Part shown: positions 1-5,674 of the stretch, one piece after another
Numbering within the stretch: position 1 is the stretch's first letter
How the letters are laid out: every line of letters begins with the position of its first letter
Source of the DNA: Planctomycetota bacterium
GTDB taxonomy: Bacteria; Planctomycetota; Planctomycetia; Planctomycetales; Planctomycetaceae
DNA: 7,309 nt
Assembly (NCBI GenBank): GCA_023417655.1
Contig: JAEZFD010000030.1
Coordinates: 1-7,309 of the forward strand
Direction: 5' to 3'
Notes under the pieces: model-generated
Databases searched by the model: none
The model's input: only the letters and a program-made list of their open reading frames with translations
What the model was told of the DNA's origin: nothing
Position numbers and translations under genes: made by a program

Positions 1-957
1 GACCGGGGAATGGTCCGAGTCCTGCAGAAGCTGCGGTAACGGATCGATCAGCGGGAGACGTTTGTCACAAAGCCCTTTCGTGTCATAGCCAATCTCCGGG
101 TGACCCAGCACGTGCAGCCATCCTTCCTGGAGGTCTTCCCGAAAGAGCAGGCATGGTTCGGACGCCCGCAGTCCATACAAAATCAGAGGGGCGAACAGAC
201 GGAGCTGGAACAGATCGCAGATTGTCAGAAACTGAACGGCCATCTCGACAGTAACGTCCGGCTCGCTGAATAAGTCCGGACGCCGCCGTTCCTCCCGGGA
301 TTTTCCGCCAATGAACGGATTCTGAAAGCCGGTCGGCATCAAGTTCCCTCGGCTGGAGTCGGCAGCCCATCGGAACATCGACCTGACGACATCGACGACA
401 TAGCTGGATGAGGAAAGAGGCCGGACAGCGGTATGGGCATGACCATTGGGCGAAACGTGTCGTTCCGCCAGAAACGCCCGAAACTCCTGGGAGAACCGTC
501 GGTCCACATTGGCCGCCCAGTGGTATTTGGATTCCGAGGAGGGTTGCGTGGCAAACGCCAAATAGTGTTGCAGGGCTGAGGAATAACGGTCCACGGTGCG
601 AGTGGACACTTCCCCACCGCGGCAGCGCCGGCGGAGGTCCTCCAGGAACTCGTTCACCAAGGCTTCATGGCGGAGTCGGGCGCGCCCTGTTCCCCCTGAT
701 CGAAAGTGTTCCAGACGGTCGTCGATTTCCCGGGCTCGAGCGATCGCCGCCACCAGATCCCCATTCACCCGGTCAGAGAGGGTTTTCCGGGCTGCGGGAT
801 CCCACCATTGCAGCACGTAATGAGCGGTCCGCTCATAGACACGGACTCGCTTGGGAGCGACAATTCCTCGTGGAAACTCCTCAATCCGGTGCAGCTGGTG
901 CCGGCACCCATATTTTTCCGACCAGCTCAAACTGGCCTGTTTTCTGGAGACTTCCAT
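1..957 (-). CDS. Tyrosine recombinase / phage-type integrase, C-terminal part cut by window edge
   Basis: The frame stays open from ATG at 957 down to position 1, giving 319 residues with no stop in the window. Residues about 1-85 are a basic, Trp/Tyr-containing N-terminal region that could be an arm-type DNA-binding domain. Residues about 95-200 resemble the helical core-binding (SAM-like) domain. The catalytic domain starts near 235: YGLRASEPCLL (261-271) matches the family box around the first catalytic Arg (R264, followed by E267), and YDTKGLCDKRLPL (291-303) matches the beta-hairpin with the catalytic Lys (K294 likely). The later His-x-x-Arg, His/Trp and Tyr residues lie beyond the left edge, so catalytic competence cannot be judged. 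The start is supported by AAGGGAAGG ending 7 nt upstream. Family role: site-specific strand exchange via a Tyr-DNA intermediate, typical of integrative elements. The repeated motif-plus-hairpin element lies 38 nt upstream of the start. Confidence 0.85.
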   Translation of the reverse strand, partial: MEVSRKQASLSWSEKYGCRHQLHRIEEFPRGIVAPKRVRVYERTAHYVLQWWDPAARKTLSDRVNGDLVAAIARAREIDDRLEHFRSGGTGRARLRHEALVNEFLEDLRRRCRGGEVSTRTVDRYSSALQHYLAFATQPSSESKYHWAANVDRRFSQEFRAFLAERHVSPNGHAHTAVRPLSSSSYVVDVVRSMFRWAADSSRGNLMPTGFQNPFIGGKSREERRRPDLFSEPDVTVEMAVQFLTICDLFQLRLFAPLILYGLRASEPCLLFREDLQEGWLHVLGHPEIGYDTKGLCDKRLPLIDPLPQLLQDSDHSPV

Positions 958-979
958 CACTGAGCCTTCCCTTGCGAAT

Positions 980-1011
980 CCTTGGAATCCAAGGGCTAGG
1001 CAGTTGCGCGC
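980..1011 (-). promoter_or_regulatory. Repeated element, copy A: conserved 16-mer plus hairpin, facing the tyrosine recombinase
   Basis: Read on the minus strand, GCGCGCAACTGCCTAG (1011 to 996) is identical to the 16-mer at 4229-4244 and differs by one base from the copy at 3694. One base later comes a perfect hairpin, CCTTGG-ATT-CCAAGG (994 to 980). It sits in the 70-bp divergent spacer between the tyrosine recombinase (start 957) and gene X (start 1028), and on its own strand points at the recombinase. Its role (operator, leader RNA or recombination site) is not shown by the sequence. Confidence 0.75.
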
Positions 1012-1027
1012 GATCGCGAGGGAAGCT

Positions 1028-2140
1028 ATGAAATCGAACCTGCAGGAAACGCTCTTAGTCGGAGACCAGGAGTTCGTTTTTCGTCTCTGCCAGAAGGCGG
1101 ACGTTGAGCTCGGGCCGGTGACGGTCGATCAGTGGTGGATGCCGGTCACCAGGCTCTATTCCCAGCGGCAATCACGCGGACACCGATCTGGTAATCAGCA
1201 ATCCATTCTGGATTTCTACTGGGCGAAATGCTGTGAGGAGGCAGCCACAGATTCGCGGGATGCCCAGGAGCGCTACCTGCTGATCAGCCTTCTTCCGCAG
1301 ATGCGCTCACAGGGAAGCCGCCGAATTTTGCTCGACGCTTTTCCGCTACGAGGGACGCTTCAAGATCGGGGAGCAGACGTTGTCGAACTCGAGCAACTTC
1401 TGAAGTCTCAAGTTCACACTCAGCTGAGCTGGGACGGATTTCGCCAGCAGACCAAACGCAGCTTGATGCCTCAGACAGCATATTCTGAAGAGCAAAAGGA
1501 TTTGTACTTGGAATTTGTCGACTCAATGTTGAATGAAGCATGCGAGCGGCTCGAGCGAGGAGATCCAGACGGAGCAATCGGCTTGGCCAGCTCCCATTGG
1601 TCCCAGCTCATGAAGCAATACGGTCGCCACGCAGGTCATCAGGAAATCAAGCAACTCCTAGATATCATTTCCTATGAAGGGCGGGCAGCACTCCATCATG
1701 CCTATTCCCTCGTTTGGTTACACTTGATTCCGAAGTTGCAGGAGCATCATCGAATCTCCGCCAAAACAATGGCCTTTCTCCGATTTTGGCATCTGGACTG
1801 GATCAAGCCTGAGCGGTCCACTCCGCAGGGTTGTCATTCACTGTTTCATGGGCATGTTTTTGCATTGCACCCAGGAAGCGGACAGTTATTGCAGACTCCA
1901 ACGGGTCAGCAGCTCCTGGGAGCCTGGCTTCGCGATCGAAGGCATAAAGATGCCTTCGAATGTCTCTTGAACGGTCTGGCGAACGCGCTCTTCCACTACC
2001 GTTGCCGGTATGAAGAAGCCTCTTTGGCGCGGACGCGATGGAACGTTCAGAGCACAGCCGACATCGAAGACCTCCAAGCACAAATTCAACGAGACAGAAG
2101 TGGACGGCGTCGATTACCCGGTCCACGTCACGATGATTGA
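1028..2140 (+). CDS. Gene X: unknown protein, 370 aa, possibly frameshifted at its 3' end
   Basis: I do not recognise this protein. ATG 1028 is chosen because GAGGGA (1018-1023) sits 4 nt upstream; the frame is open further 5', but that stretch would overlap the opposing recombinase gene. The product is soluble-looking, without a signal peptide or membrane segment. It is rich in Gln, Arg, Glu, Leu and Trp and probably mostly helical, for example around LYLEFVDSMLNEACERLERG and ALHHAYSLVWLHLIPKLQEH. No catalytic motif (Walker, HTH, nuclease) is evident. After about 2060 this frame turns poor in G/C at third positions and ends Arg-rich, whereas another frame looks better coded (see the separate entry), so a one-base frameshift near 2060-2085 is possible. 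It heads a same-strand run X-Y-Z that was probably one operon before an IS landed in it. Divergent from the tyrosine recombinase. Confidence 0.65.
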   Translation: MKSNLQETLLVGDQEFVFRLCQKADVELGPVTVDQWWMPVTRLYSQRQSRGHRSGNQQSILDFYWAKCCEEAATDSRDAQERYLLISLLPQMRSQGSRRILLDAFPLRGTLQDRGADVVELEQLLKSQVHTQLSWDGFRQQTKRSLMPQTAYSEEQKDLYLEFVDSMLNEACERLERGDPDGAIGLASSHWSQLMKQYGRHAGHQEIKQLLDIISYEGRAALHHAYSLVWLHLIPKLQEHHRISAKTMAFLRFWHLDWIKPERSTPQGCHSLFHGHVFALHPGSGQLLQTPTGQQLLGAWLRDRRHKDAFECLLNGLANALFHYRCRYEEASLARTRWNVQSTADIEDLQAQIQRDRSGRRRLPGPRHDD

Positions 2141-2177
2141 GTTCAGTGCGACGTGTCTGCGTCTTCCATCGGACTGA
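2010..2177 (+). other. Alternative reading frame over the 3' end of gene X (55 codons)
   Basis: A frame overlapping the end of X runs from ATG 2010 to TGA 2175-2177. From about 2070 it reads HKFNETEVDGVDYPVHVTM and then IEFSATCLRLPSD, with better third-position G/C than the X frame. No Shine-Dalgarno sequence precedes ATG 2010, so a stand-alone gene is unlikely. Two readings remain: (a) it is the true C-terminus of X after a one-base frameshift; (b) the internal ATG 2133, which overlaps the X stop by 8 nt, was the start of gene Y, now broken. The sequence alone does not decide. Confidence 0.35.
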
Positions 2178-2182
2178 ATTAG

Positions 2183-2191
2183 ACAGCAGAT
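2183..2191. repeat. Left 9-bp target-site duplication of the IS5-type element
   Basis: ACAGCAGAT here is repeated exactly at 3145-3153, immediately outside the inverted repeats of the element at 2192-3144. Nine base pairs is the usual duplication of the IS903 group within the IS5 family. A 7-bp reading (CAGCAGA, with the element one base longer on each side) is also compatible. Confidence 0.85.
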
Positions 2192-3144
2192 TGCTCTGTT
2201 GAAAGGTGTCGGATTTATTGGAATTGACCTAACGCCGCAGGGCGTAGGCCAGCACCCGGAGTGCCGCTTCGACGAAGAGGCTGCGTTCACTCCGCGCGGA
2301 GAGGGCGTTTCCTGTCGTGCGTTTGAGGCCACTCATGTACGACTCCACAAGCCAACGTCTGCCGTATCCTTTTGCTTTCAATGCTTCTGCTGTCATCTCC
2401 GCACGATAAGTCCCATTTAATCCGCCATCCGCACGGTGCACAGCCGGGTTGATCACACTGTCCACCTGCCAGTCTTCCCGGCAAAACTGATGGACCCATT
2501 CGGCATCGTAGCCCGCATCGGCAAAGAGGGTCTTCGGCTGAGAACTCGTGGCCGCTTTCGCCAGCACCTCAGCGGCTTCGGCTTTGTCATTGCAGGGCCC
2601 CCAGCTCACTGCCAAGCCACTGGGAATCAGTGATCCGGCCAACACGCAAACCGAGAGTTTCACGTACTTCGTCCGCTTCTTTCCGCTGCGAGACTGGAAA
2701 TGAGCACTGGCGGAACTGGTCTCCAGGCCGGTGGAATCAATGGCCGCTTCCTCGGCATCCAGAGCAAACTTCTGCACCAGCTCATGCAACATCGCATCCA
2801 CGATCTCCAGCACGCTGGAGCGGTCGGCGAACTTCTTGAGCGTCGAATAATGCGGCAACGTCTTCAGGCCCAGACGATCCCGCAGCCCATCAGAGACTTC
2901 CAGAACCTCAATCACACCCCGATAGGTGGTCTTCAGATAGGCTCGAAGAATGAGGCACGTGAGAAGCTGTTCCTGCGTGAACTTCTGGGGGGAGTTGCGA
3001 TGGGAATACGGAGCCACATACTTGCGGGCGATCCGCATTGACAGAGAGGTGACTTCCAGAAGTGTGTTCGTGCGGGAGGACTGGCTCATGCATGGATTTC
3101 AGCGCATCCAACATCGAACTTCAAGAATACTTTTCAACAAGGCA
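2192..3144 (-). mobile_element. Complete IS5-family insertion sequence, 953 bp, probably IS903-like group
   Basis: One transposase gene fills the element. Imperfect terminal inverted repeats match at 14 of 18 positions: TGCTCTGTTGAAAGGTGT at the left and TGCCTTGTTGAAAAGTAT read inward from the right. Their TGTTGAA core resembles IS903-type ends (GGCTTTGTTGAA). Perfect 9-bp direct repeats flank it, which indicates a single, fairly recent transposition. The insertion separates gene X from the tail of gene Y and probably destroyed gene Y. Confidence 0.9.
2229..3089 (-). CDS. IS5-family DDE transposase (286 aa), intact
   Basis: Catalyses cut-and-paste movement of the surrounding IS. Residues about 30-110 form the N-terminal DNA-binding region typical of IS5 transposases, with a helical stretch QLLTCLILRAYLKTTYRGVIE. 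The RNase H-like catalytic core carries Asp118 in AIDSTGLE, Asp191 in LFADAGYDAE and Glu249 in the signature Y242-x2-R245-x3-E249-x6-K256 (YGRRWLVESYMSGLK). That is the full DDE set with canonical C-terminal spacing, and no frameshift or premature stop is visible, so it may still be active. The length fits the roughly 280-330 aa expected for compact IS5 members. ATG 3089 is chosen by frame; the Shine-Dalgarno sequence is weak, as is common for transposases. The stop TAG lies 37 bp from the IS left end. Confidence 0.93.
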   Translation of the reverse strand: MSQSSRTNTLLEVTSLSMRIARKYVAPYSHRNSPQKFTQEQLLTCLILRAYLKTTYRGVIEVLEVSDGLRDRLGLKTLPHYSTLKKFADRSSVLEIVDAMLHELVQKFALDAEEAAIDSTGLETSSASAHFQSRSGKKRTKYVKLSVCVLAGSLIPSGLAVSWGPCNDKAEAAEVLAKAATSSQPKTLFADAGYDAEWVHQFCREDWQVDSVINPAVHRADGGLNGTYRAEMTAEALKAKGYGRRWLVESYMSGLKRTTGNALSARSERSLFVEAALRVLAYALRR

Positions 3145-3153
3145 ACAGCAGAT
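3145..3153. repeat. Right 9-bp target-site duplication of the IS5-type element
   Basis: ACAGCAGAT, an exact copy of 2183-2191, directly abuts the right inverted repeat of the IS. Confidence 0.85.
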
Positions 3154-3432
3154 CTACGCCCGATCCGCCTGCTTGCGATCAGCAAACGACATTGGCGGTT
3201 TGTAGCGGAACCGTCGTTGAAGGAGGCGATCGACGCTCTTCTGGAATGGCTTCGCCGGTTCAAAAAGACGCTCTTGGCGGAATTCTCCATTGTCATAGGT
3301 CCAGCGTTTCTTCGGCCTGACGACAGGCGAACTTCCCGAATGCGATCAAAATCAAAGGCGACCTTCCATCCCACATGGTCACAACAGCTGTTGTGCCATG
3401 CTCCCACGACTGACACAGGAGATCATGATTGA
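3146..3432 (+). pseudogene. Gene Y: 3' remnant of an unknown gene interrupted by the IS
   Basis: From the right IS edge an open frame of about 95 codons reads ...LRPIRLLAISKRHWRFVA..., then a helical EPSLKEAIDALLEWLRRFKK and a basic tail, ending at TGA 3430-3432. It looks truly coding: third positions are G/C-rich, and its stop overlaps the TTG start of gene Z as TTGA, a classic coupled operon junction. No start codon with a Shine-Dalgarno sequence exists in this frame downstream of the IS. Joining across the IS puts it in the frame of gene X, but a TAG at 2180-2182 sits just before the target duplication, and X itself stops at 2140. The alternative upstream frame stops at TGA 2175. A clean original gene cannot therefore be rebuilt, and extra decay after insertion is likely. 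No known family is recognised. Confidence 0.5.
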
Positions 3433-3689
3433 CCGAACACTCTTCTCTCTCTTCATTTTCCTTTCCGAGGCTTCCTGCTGACAGACTCTCACAACTCCGC
3501 CACATCGCCGTACTCTGCGGCAAGGGCGATGTTCCGTTCCCCAATAATCTTCCCGCACCAGAGACTCGGATTCTTGCCGAGTTCGTGCGACAGCACCGCC
3601 AGGAGCGGCTTCTGGATTTGATCGCCACGCGAATTGCGGAAACGATCATCTCTGAACAACACTCGTCATTCCAGGATTCTGACAGATAG
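3429..3689 (+). CDS. Gene Z: small unknown protein, 86 aa, TTG start
   Basis: The start is TTG 3429, preceded by AGGAG (3417-3421) with 7-nt spacing and overlapping the TGA of gene Y by 3 nt, which implies translational coupling. The nearby ATG 3425 is in another frame that stops after 18 codons. The product has a Ser/Pro-rich first third, a middle with CGKGDVPFPNN, and a helical C-terminal half around RILAEFVRQHRQERLLDLIA. It has no membrane segment and no motif that I recognise. Third positions are G/C-rich throughout, supporting real coding. It is the last gene of the X-Y-Z run; after it comes the repeated motif-plus-hairpin element and then gene W. Since the IS and its minus-strand gene now lie upstream, Z expression may be cut off from its original promoter. 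Confidence 0.6.
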   Translation: MTEHSSLSSFSFPRLPADRLSQLRHIAVLCGKGDVPFPNNLPAPETRILAEFVRQHRQERLLDLIATRIAETIISEQHSSFQDSDR

Positions 3690-3693
3690 CGGT

Positions 3694-3733
3694 GCGCGAA
3701 ACTGCCTAGTCATTGCCAGGCAAGTGACCTGGC
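3694..3733 (+). promoter_or_regulatory. Repeated element, copy B: conserved motif plus hairpin, upstream of gene W
   Basis: GCGCGAAACTGCCTAGTC (3694-3711) matches 17 of 18 bases of the copy at 4229. Three bases later GCCAGG (3715-3720) pairs with CCTGGC (3728-3733) across a 7-nt loop. The stem differs in sequence from copies A and C but keeps 6 bp. It begins just after the stop of gene Z, and the motif ends 62 nt before the start of W. Confidence 0.75.
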
Positions 3734-3771
3734 CCGTGCGACCAATTGAGAATCCGAAAAGGAGAGACTGA

Positions 3772-4068
3772 ATGCCGCGACAATTCGACGGTCAGGGCTG
3801 TTCGCCAACTCTTTGGAATGGCAGATTCTCCACCACAACCTCGACAAAGATTGATGAGCAGATCGACGCCGGGCCGTCAGGAACCGTTCGAGACATGTCG
3901 CCGTCCCTTCGACCTGTTAACGCAGAACTGAATCTTCTCAGCGCGAAGTCTAAACCCGCCTCGCTGCAAGACGATCCGGAATTCATGAACTACTTCAATG
4001 CCATTCGCGGGCAAATTGTCAACGCAGAACAGGAATACTTTTCTCGTCAAGATGTCGAAACGCTTTGA
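3772..4068 (+). CDS. Gene W: small unknown protein, 98 aa
   Basis: ATG 3772 is supported by a strong AAGGAGA (3759-3765) with 6-nt spacing. The product is polar and Ser/Thr/Asp-rich. The N-terminal half (to about residue 50) looks disordered and low in hydrophobics. The C-terminal half contains a likely helical segment, DDPEFMNYFNAIRGQIVNAE, and ends in EYFSRQDVETL. It has no signal peptide, membrane span, HTH or cysteine pair, and I do not recognise a family. It stands as a single-gene unit: repeated element B and a good ribosome binding site in front, two hairpins including a strong terminator behind, then element C before the serine recombinase. Its position between two copies of the element suggests a cargo cassette or an accessory/directionality factor of the recombinase. 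This is inference from context only. Confidence 0.6.
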   Translation: MPRQFDGQGCSPTLWNGRFSTTTSTKIDEQIDAGPSGTVRDMSPSLRPVNAELNLLSAKSKPASLQDDPEFMNYFNAIRGQIVNAEQEYFSRQDVETL

Positions 4069-4081
4069 TTGGCGGCATCTC

Positions 4082-4101
4082 CTTGCCGTTCCTTCGGCAA
4101 G
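4082..4101 (+). other. Hairpin just after gene W
   Basis: CTTGCCG (4082-4088) pairs perfectly with CGGCAAG (4095-4101) across loop TTCCTT, 14 nt after the W stop codon. No U-run follows. It may stabilise the 3' end of the W transcript upstream of the true terminator. Confidence 0.5.
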
Positions 4102-4117
4102 AGCACGCAACTTTCTG

Positions 4118-4149
4118 GACCTCCACAACTCGTGGAGGTCTTTTGTTTG
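4118..4149 (+). terminator. Rho-independent terminator of gene W
   Basis: A perfect 9-bp stem, GACCTCCAC / GTGGAGGTC, with a 5-nt loop AACTC (4118-4140), is followed directly by TTTTGTTTG. It separates W from the serine recombinase, so the recombinase should have its own promoter between about 4150 and 4362. Confidence 0.9.
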
Positions 4150-4228
4150 ACCGCCATGGTCCGCAACAAATTGAGACGGCCGCATTGACGTCTCGCTGGA
4201 GTGACTTGGACCTGAACTGACGGTCCTG

Positions 4229-4266
4229 GCGCGCAACTGCCTAGTCGGTGGCTGGCGTGTGCCAGC
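4229..4266 (+). promoter_or_regulatory. Repeated element, copy C: conserved motif plus hairpin, upstream of the serine recombinase
   Basis: GCGCGCAACTGCCTAGTC (4229-4246) has the same first 16 bases as copy A and matches 17 of 18 bases of copy B. Four bases on, a perfect hairpin GCTGGC-GTGT-GCCAGC runs 4251-4266. It lies in the roughly 200-bp non-coding stretch between the W terminator and the recombinase gene, 118 nt before ATG 4363, or 31 nt before the alternative TTG 4276. Confidence 0.75.
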
Positions 4267-4362
4267 TCGCCAGCGTTGCAGCATTCATTTGCTCCATTGG
4301 TGCCACCGATTCCGGTCCGGCTCCATTTGCCCGGGCTTTCGCCTGAATCAGAAAGACGACAG

Positions 4363-5595
4363 ATGTTGCGCAGCCAGTTTGTCCCGACACACCCCTATGG
4401 GGCGGTCATCTATGCTCGCATGTCGAGCGACAAGCAGAACAAGCGTTCTCCGGACCAGCAGATCGCGGTGATCAACGAGTTGCTGAAACGTTTGCAGTCC
4501 CCTTGGCGCGTCGTCGCCATCTACCGTGATGACGGAATCTCAGGAAGGTACTCCCGCAAACGCCCCGGTTTTCGCCAGATGCTGAGTGACCTGAAAACCG
4601 GCGCGGTGAAAGCCCAGTTGATCCTCGTTGACACGCTCGAACGCCTTTCGCGGGCGGACACTGTCGATGAGCTGAAACGCAAGCTGATGAAAAAGGGCGT
4701 GCTCGTCCTGACGGCGGACAGCCATTTTGCCGACCCCACCACCAGCGCAGGGCGCGCACTCGCTTTCGTCGAGAACGTCCGCGCCACCGAAGATGGTCGC
4801 GTGAAAGCGCATAATGTCGTCCGCGGCAAGAAGGACGCAATTCGCCAGGGACACTGGCCTGGCGGTCCGGTCCCGTTCGGATTTCAGTTGCGACTCGTGC
4901 TCAAGTTGGAAAGAGGGGTTCAAAAGGTCGATCATTCTCTGCTGGAGCCCCATCCGGAGACCCGCAAGATTGTCGTTCTGATCTTCCATCTCGCAGCGCG
5001 CCGTGGCTGGGGCGGTGACCGCATTGCCAATTTCCTCAATGATTATGAGCGGCGGCCTAAGGATATCGGGAAGTTCAACGGGCGGACGATCGCCTACATT
5101 CTCCAGAATCGCCTCTATTACGGAGAACTGGTGTGGGGAGCCAACTGCACGGGCATCGAGGACGATGTCCGTGTGCTGCAGAGCTTGCCGGAAGAGGAGT
5201 GGGAAATTAATTCCAACTTCTGCAAGCCTATCATTCCCAAACATATCTTCGACATCGTGGAACGCCAGCGCTTGGCTCGACGTCGCCCACGAGAGACACC
5301 GGAGGCTGATCAGGAGTGTGACATCACCGGGCCCCGCCCGCGGGGTGTTGCCCTGACTTATCCGCTCTCCGGCCTGGTTATCTGTGGGGAGTGCGGCCTG
5401 ACGATGATTGCTTCTTCAGGTGCTAAGTATGTCAGCATTGCTGGTTACGAACGCCGTTATACCGCCTATGTGTGTATCGGCCACCGGAACGGCAACTGCA
5501 CCAATACCTGCCATGTGCCGGAGGAGTGGCTTCGCGAGCAGGTGATGAACCTGATTCGCGAACGTCTCTTCCTCGTGAACCCTGCTTCCAAGTAG
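4363..5595 (+). CDS. Large serine recombinase, catalytic and zinc-ribbon part (410 aa)
   Basis: Residues 13-160 are a resolvase/invertase catalytic domain: YARMSSDKQ with nucleophile Ser21 and Arg19, YRDDGISG (54-61), and ERLSR (93-97) with the active-site arginines. The usual Asp of the DRLxR box is Glu93. Residues about 165-310 are the recombinase DNA-binding domain, with GHWPGGPVPFGF and the ILQNRLYYGELVWG block. Residues 335-385 are the zinc ribbon, with Cys341/Cys344 (CGECG) and Cys371/Cys379/Cys383. The coding frame stops right after the ribbon, where family members normally continue into a coiled-coil C-terminal region; that region is encoded by the next gene. ATG 4363 fits the usual short lead before the catalytic Ser. 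The frame extends to TTG 4276, so a product 29 residues longer is possible. Expected role: integration, excision or transposition by four-strand cleavage at short att sites. Confidence 0.9.
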   Translation: MLRSQFVPTHPYGAVIYARMSSDKQNKRSPDQQIAVINELLKRLQSPWRVVAIYRDDGISGRYSRKRPGFRQMLSDLKTGAVKAQLILVDTLERLSRADTVDELKRKLMKKGVLVLTADSHFADPTTSAGRALAFVENVRATEDGRVKAHNVVRGKKDAIRQGHWPGGPVPFGFQLRLVLKLERGVQKVDHSLLEPHPETRKIVVLIFHLAARRGWGGDRIANFLNDYERRPKDIGKFNGRTIAYILQNRLYYGELVWGANCTGIEDDVRVLQSLPEEEWEINSNFCKPIIPKHIFDIVERQRLARRRPRETPEADQECDITGPRPRGVALTYPLSGLVICGECGLTMIASSGAKYVSIAGYERRYTAYVCIGHRNGNCTNTCHVPEEWLREQVMNLIRERLFLVNPASK

Positions 5596-5608
5596 TGGAC
5601 GTATCCGA

Positions 5609-5655
5609 TGGACCTTGCTTGCTCTCCGGGCGGCAAGGTCCAGTTCTTCTTTTCT
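5609..5655 (+). terminator. Hairpin between the two halves of the serine recombinase (terminator- or attenuator-like)
   Basis: TGGACCTTGC (5609-5618) pairs perfectly with GCAAGGTCCA (5633-5642), a 10-bp stem with a 14-nt loop, followed by the pyrimidine-rich GTTCTTCTTTTCTC. It starts 13 nt after the stop codon of the catalytic gene and ends 32 nt before the start of the next gene. The U-tract is interrupted by C, so it may terminate only partly and set the ratio of the two products. Confidence 0.6.
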
Positions 5656-5674
5656 CACCACAGGGAGGTGTTTT

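Noticed and set aside
408..1031. Long plus-strand frame opposite the tyrosine recombinase
   Set aside because: It lies antisense to a clearly recognisable recombinase, shows low-complexity Arg/Pro/Gly composition and has no family features.
2199..3041. Several plus-strand frames within the IS
   Set aside because: They are antisense to the intact DDE transposase and show no independent ribosome binding site or motif.
3099..3649. Minus-strand frames opposite genes Y and Z
   Set aside because: The plus-strand genes have coupled stop/start and Shine-Dalgarno support, while the minus frames have neither and one crosses the IS edge.
4226..4241. Sigma-54-type promoter at copy C (CTGGCGCGCAACTGCC)
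   Set aside because: The GG-to-GC spacing is one base short, and copies A and B lack the GG, so the conserved motif is not a -24/-12 promoter.
3694..4266. Integron attC-like sites
   Set aside because: The motif lacks the RYYYAAC and GTTRRRY core sites, and the hairpins are far shorter than attC structures.
4540..5244. A 234-codon minus-strand frame opposite the serine recombinase
   Set aside because: It is antisense to a gene with full family motifs. Long opposite frames are common in GC-rich coding DNA.
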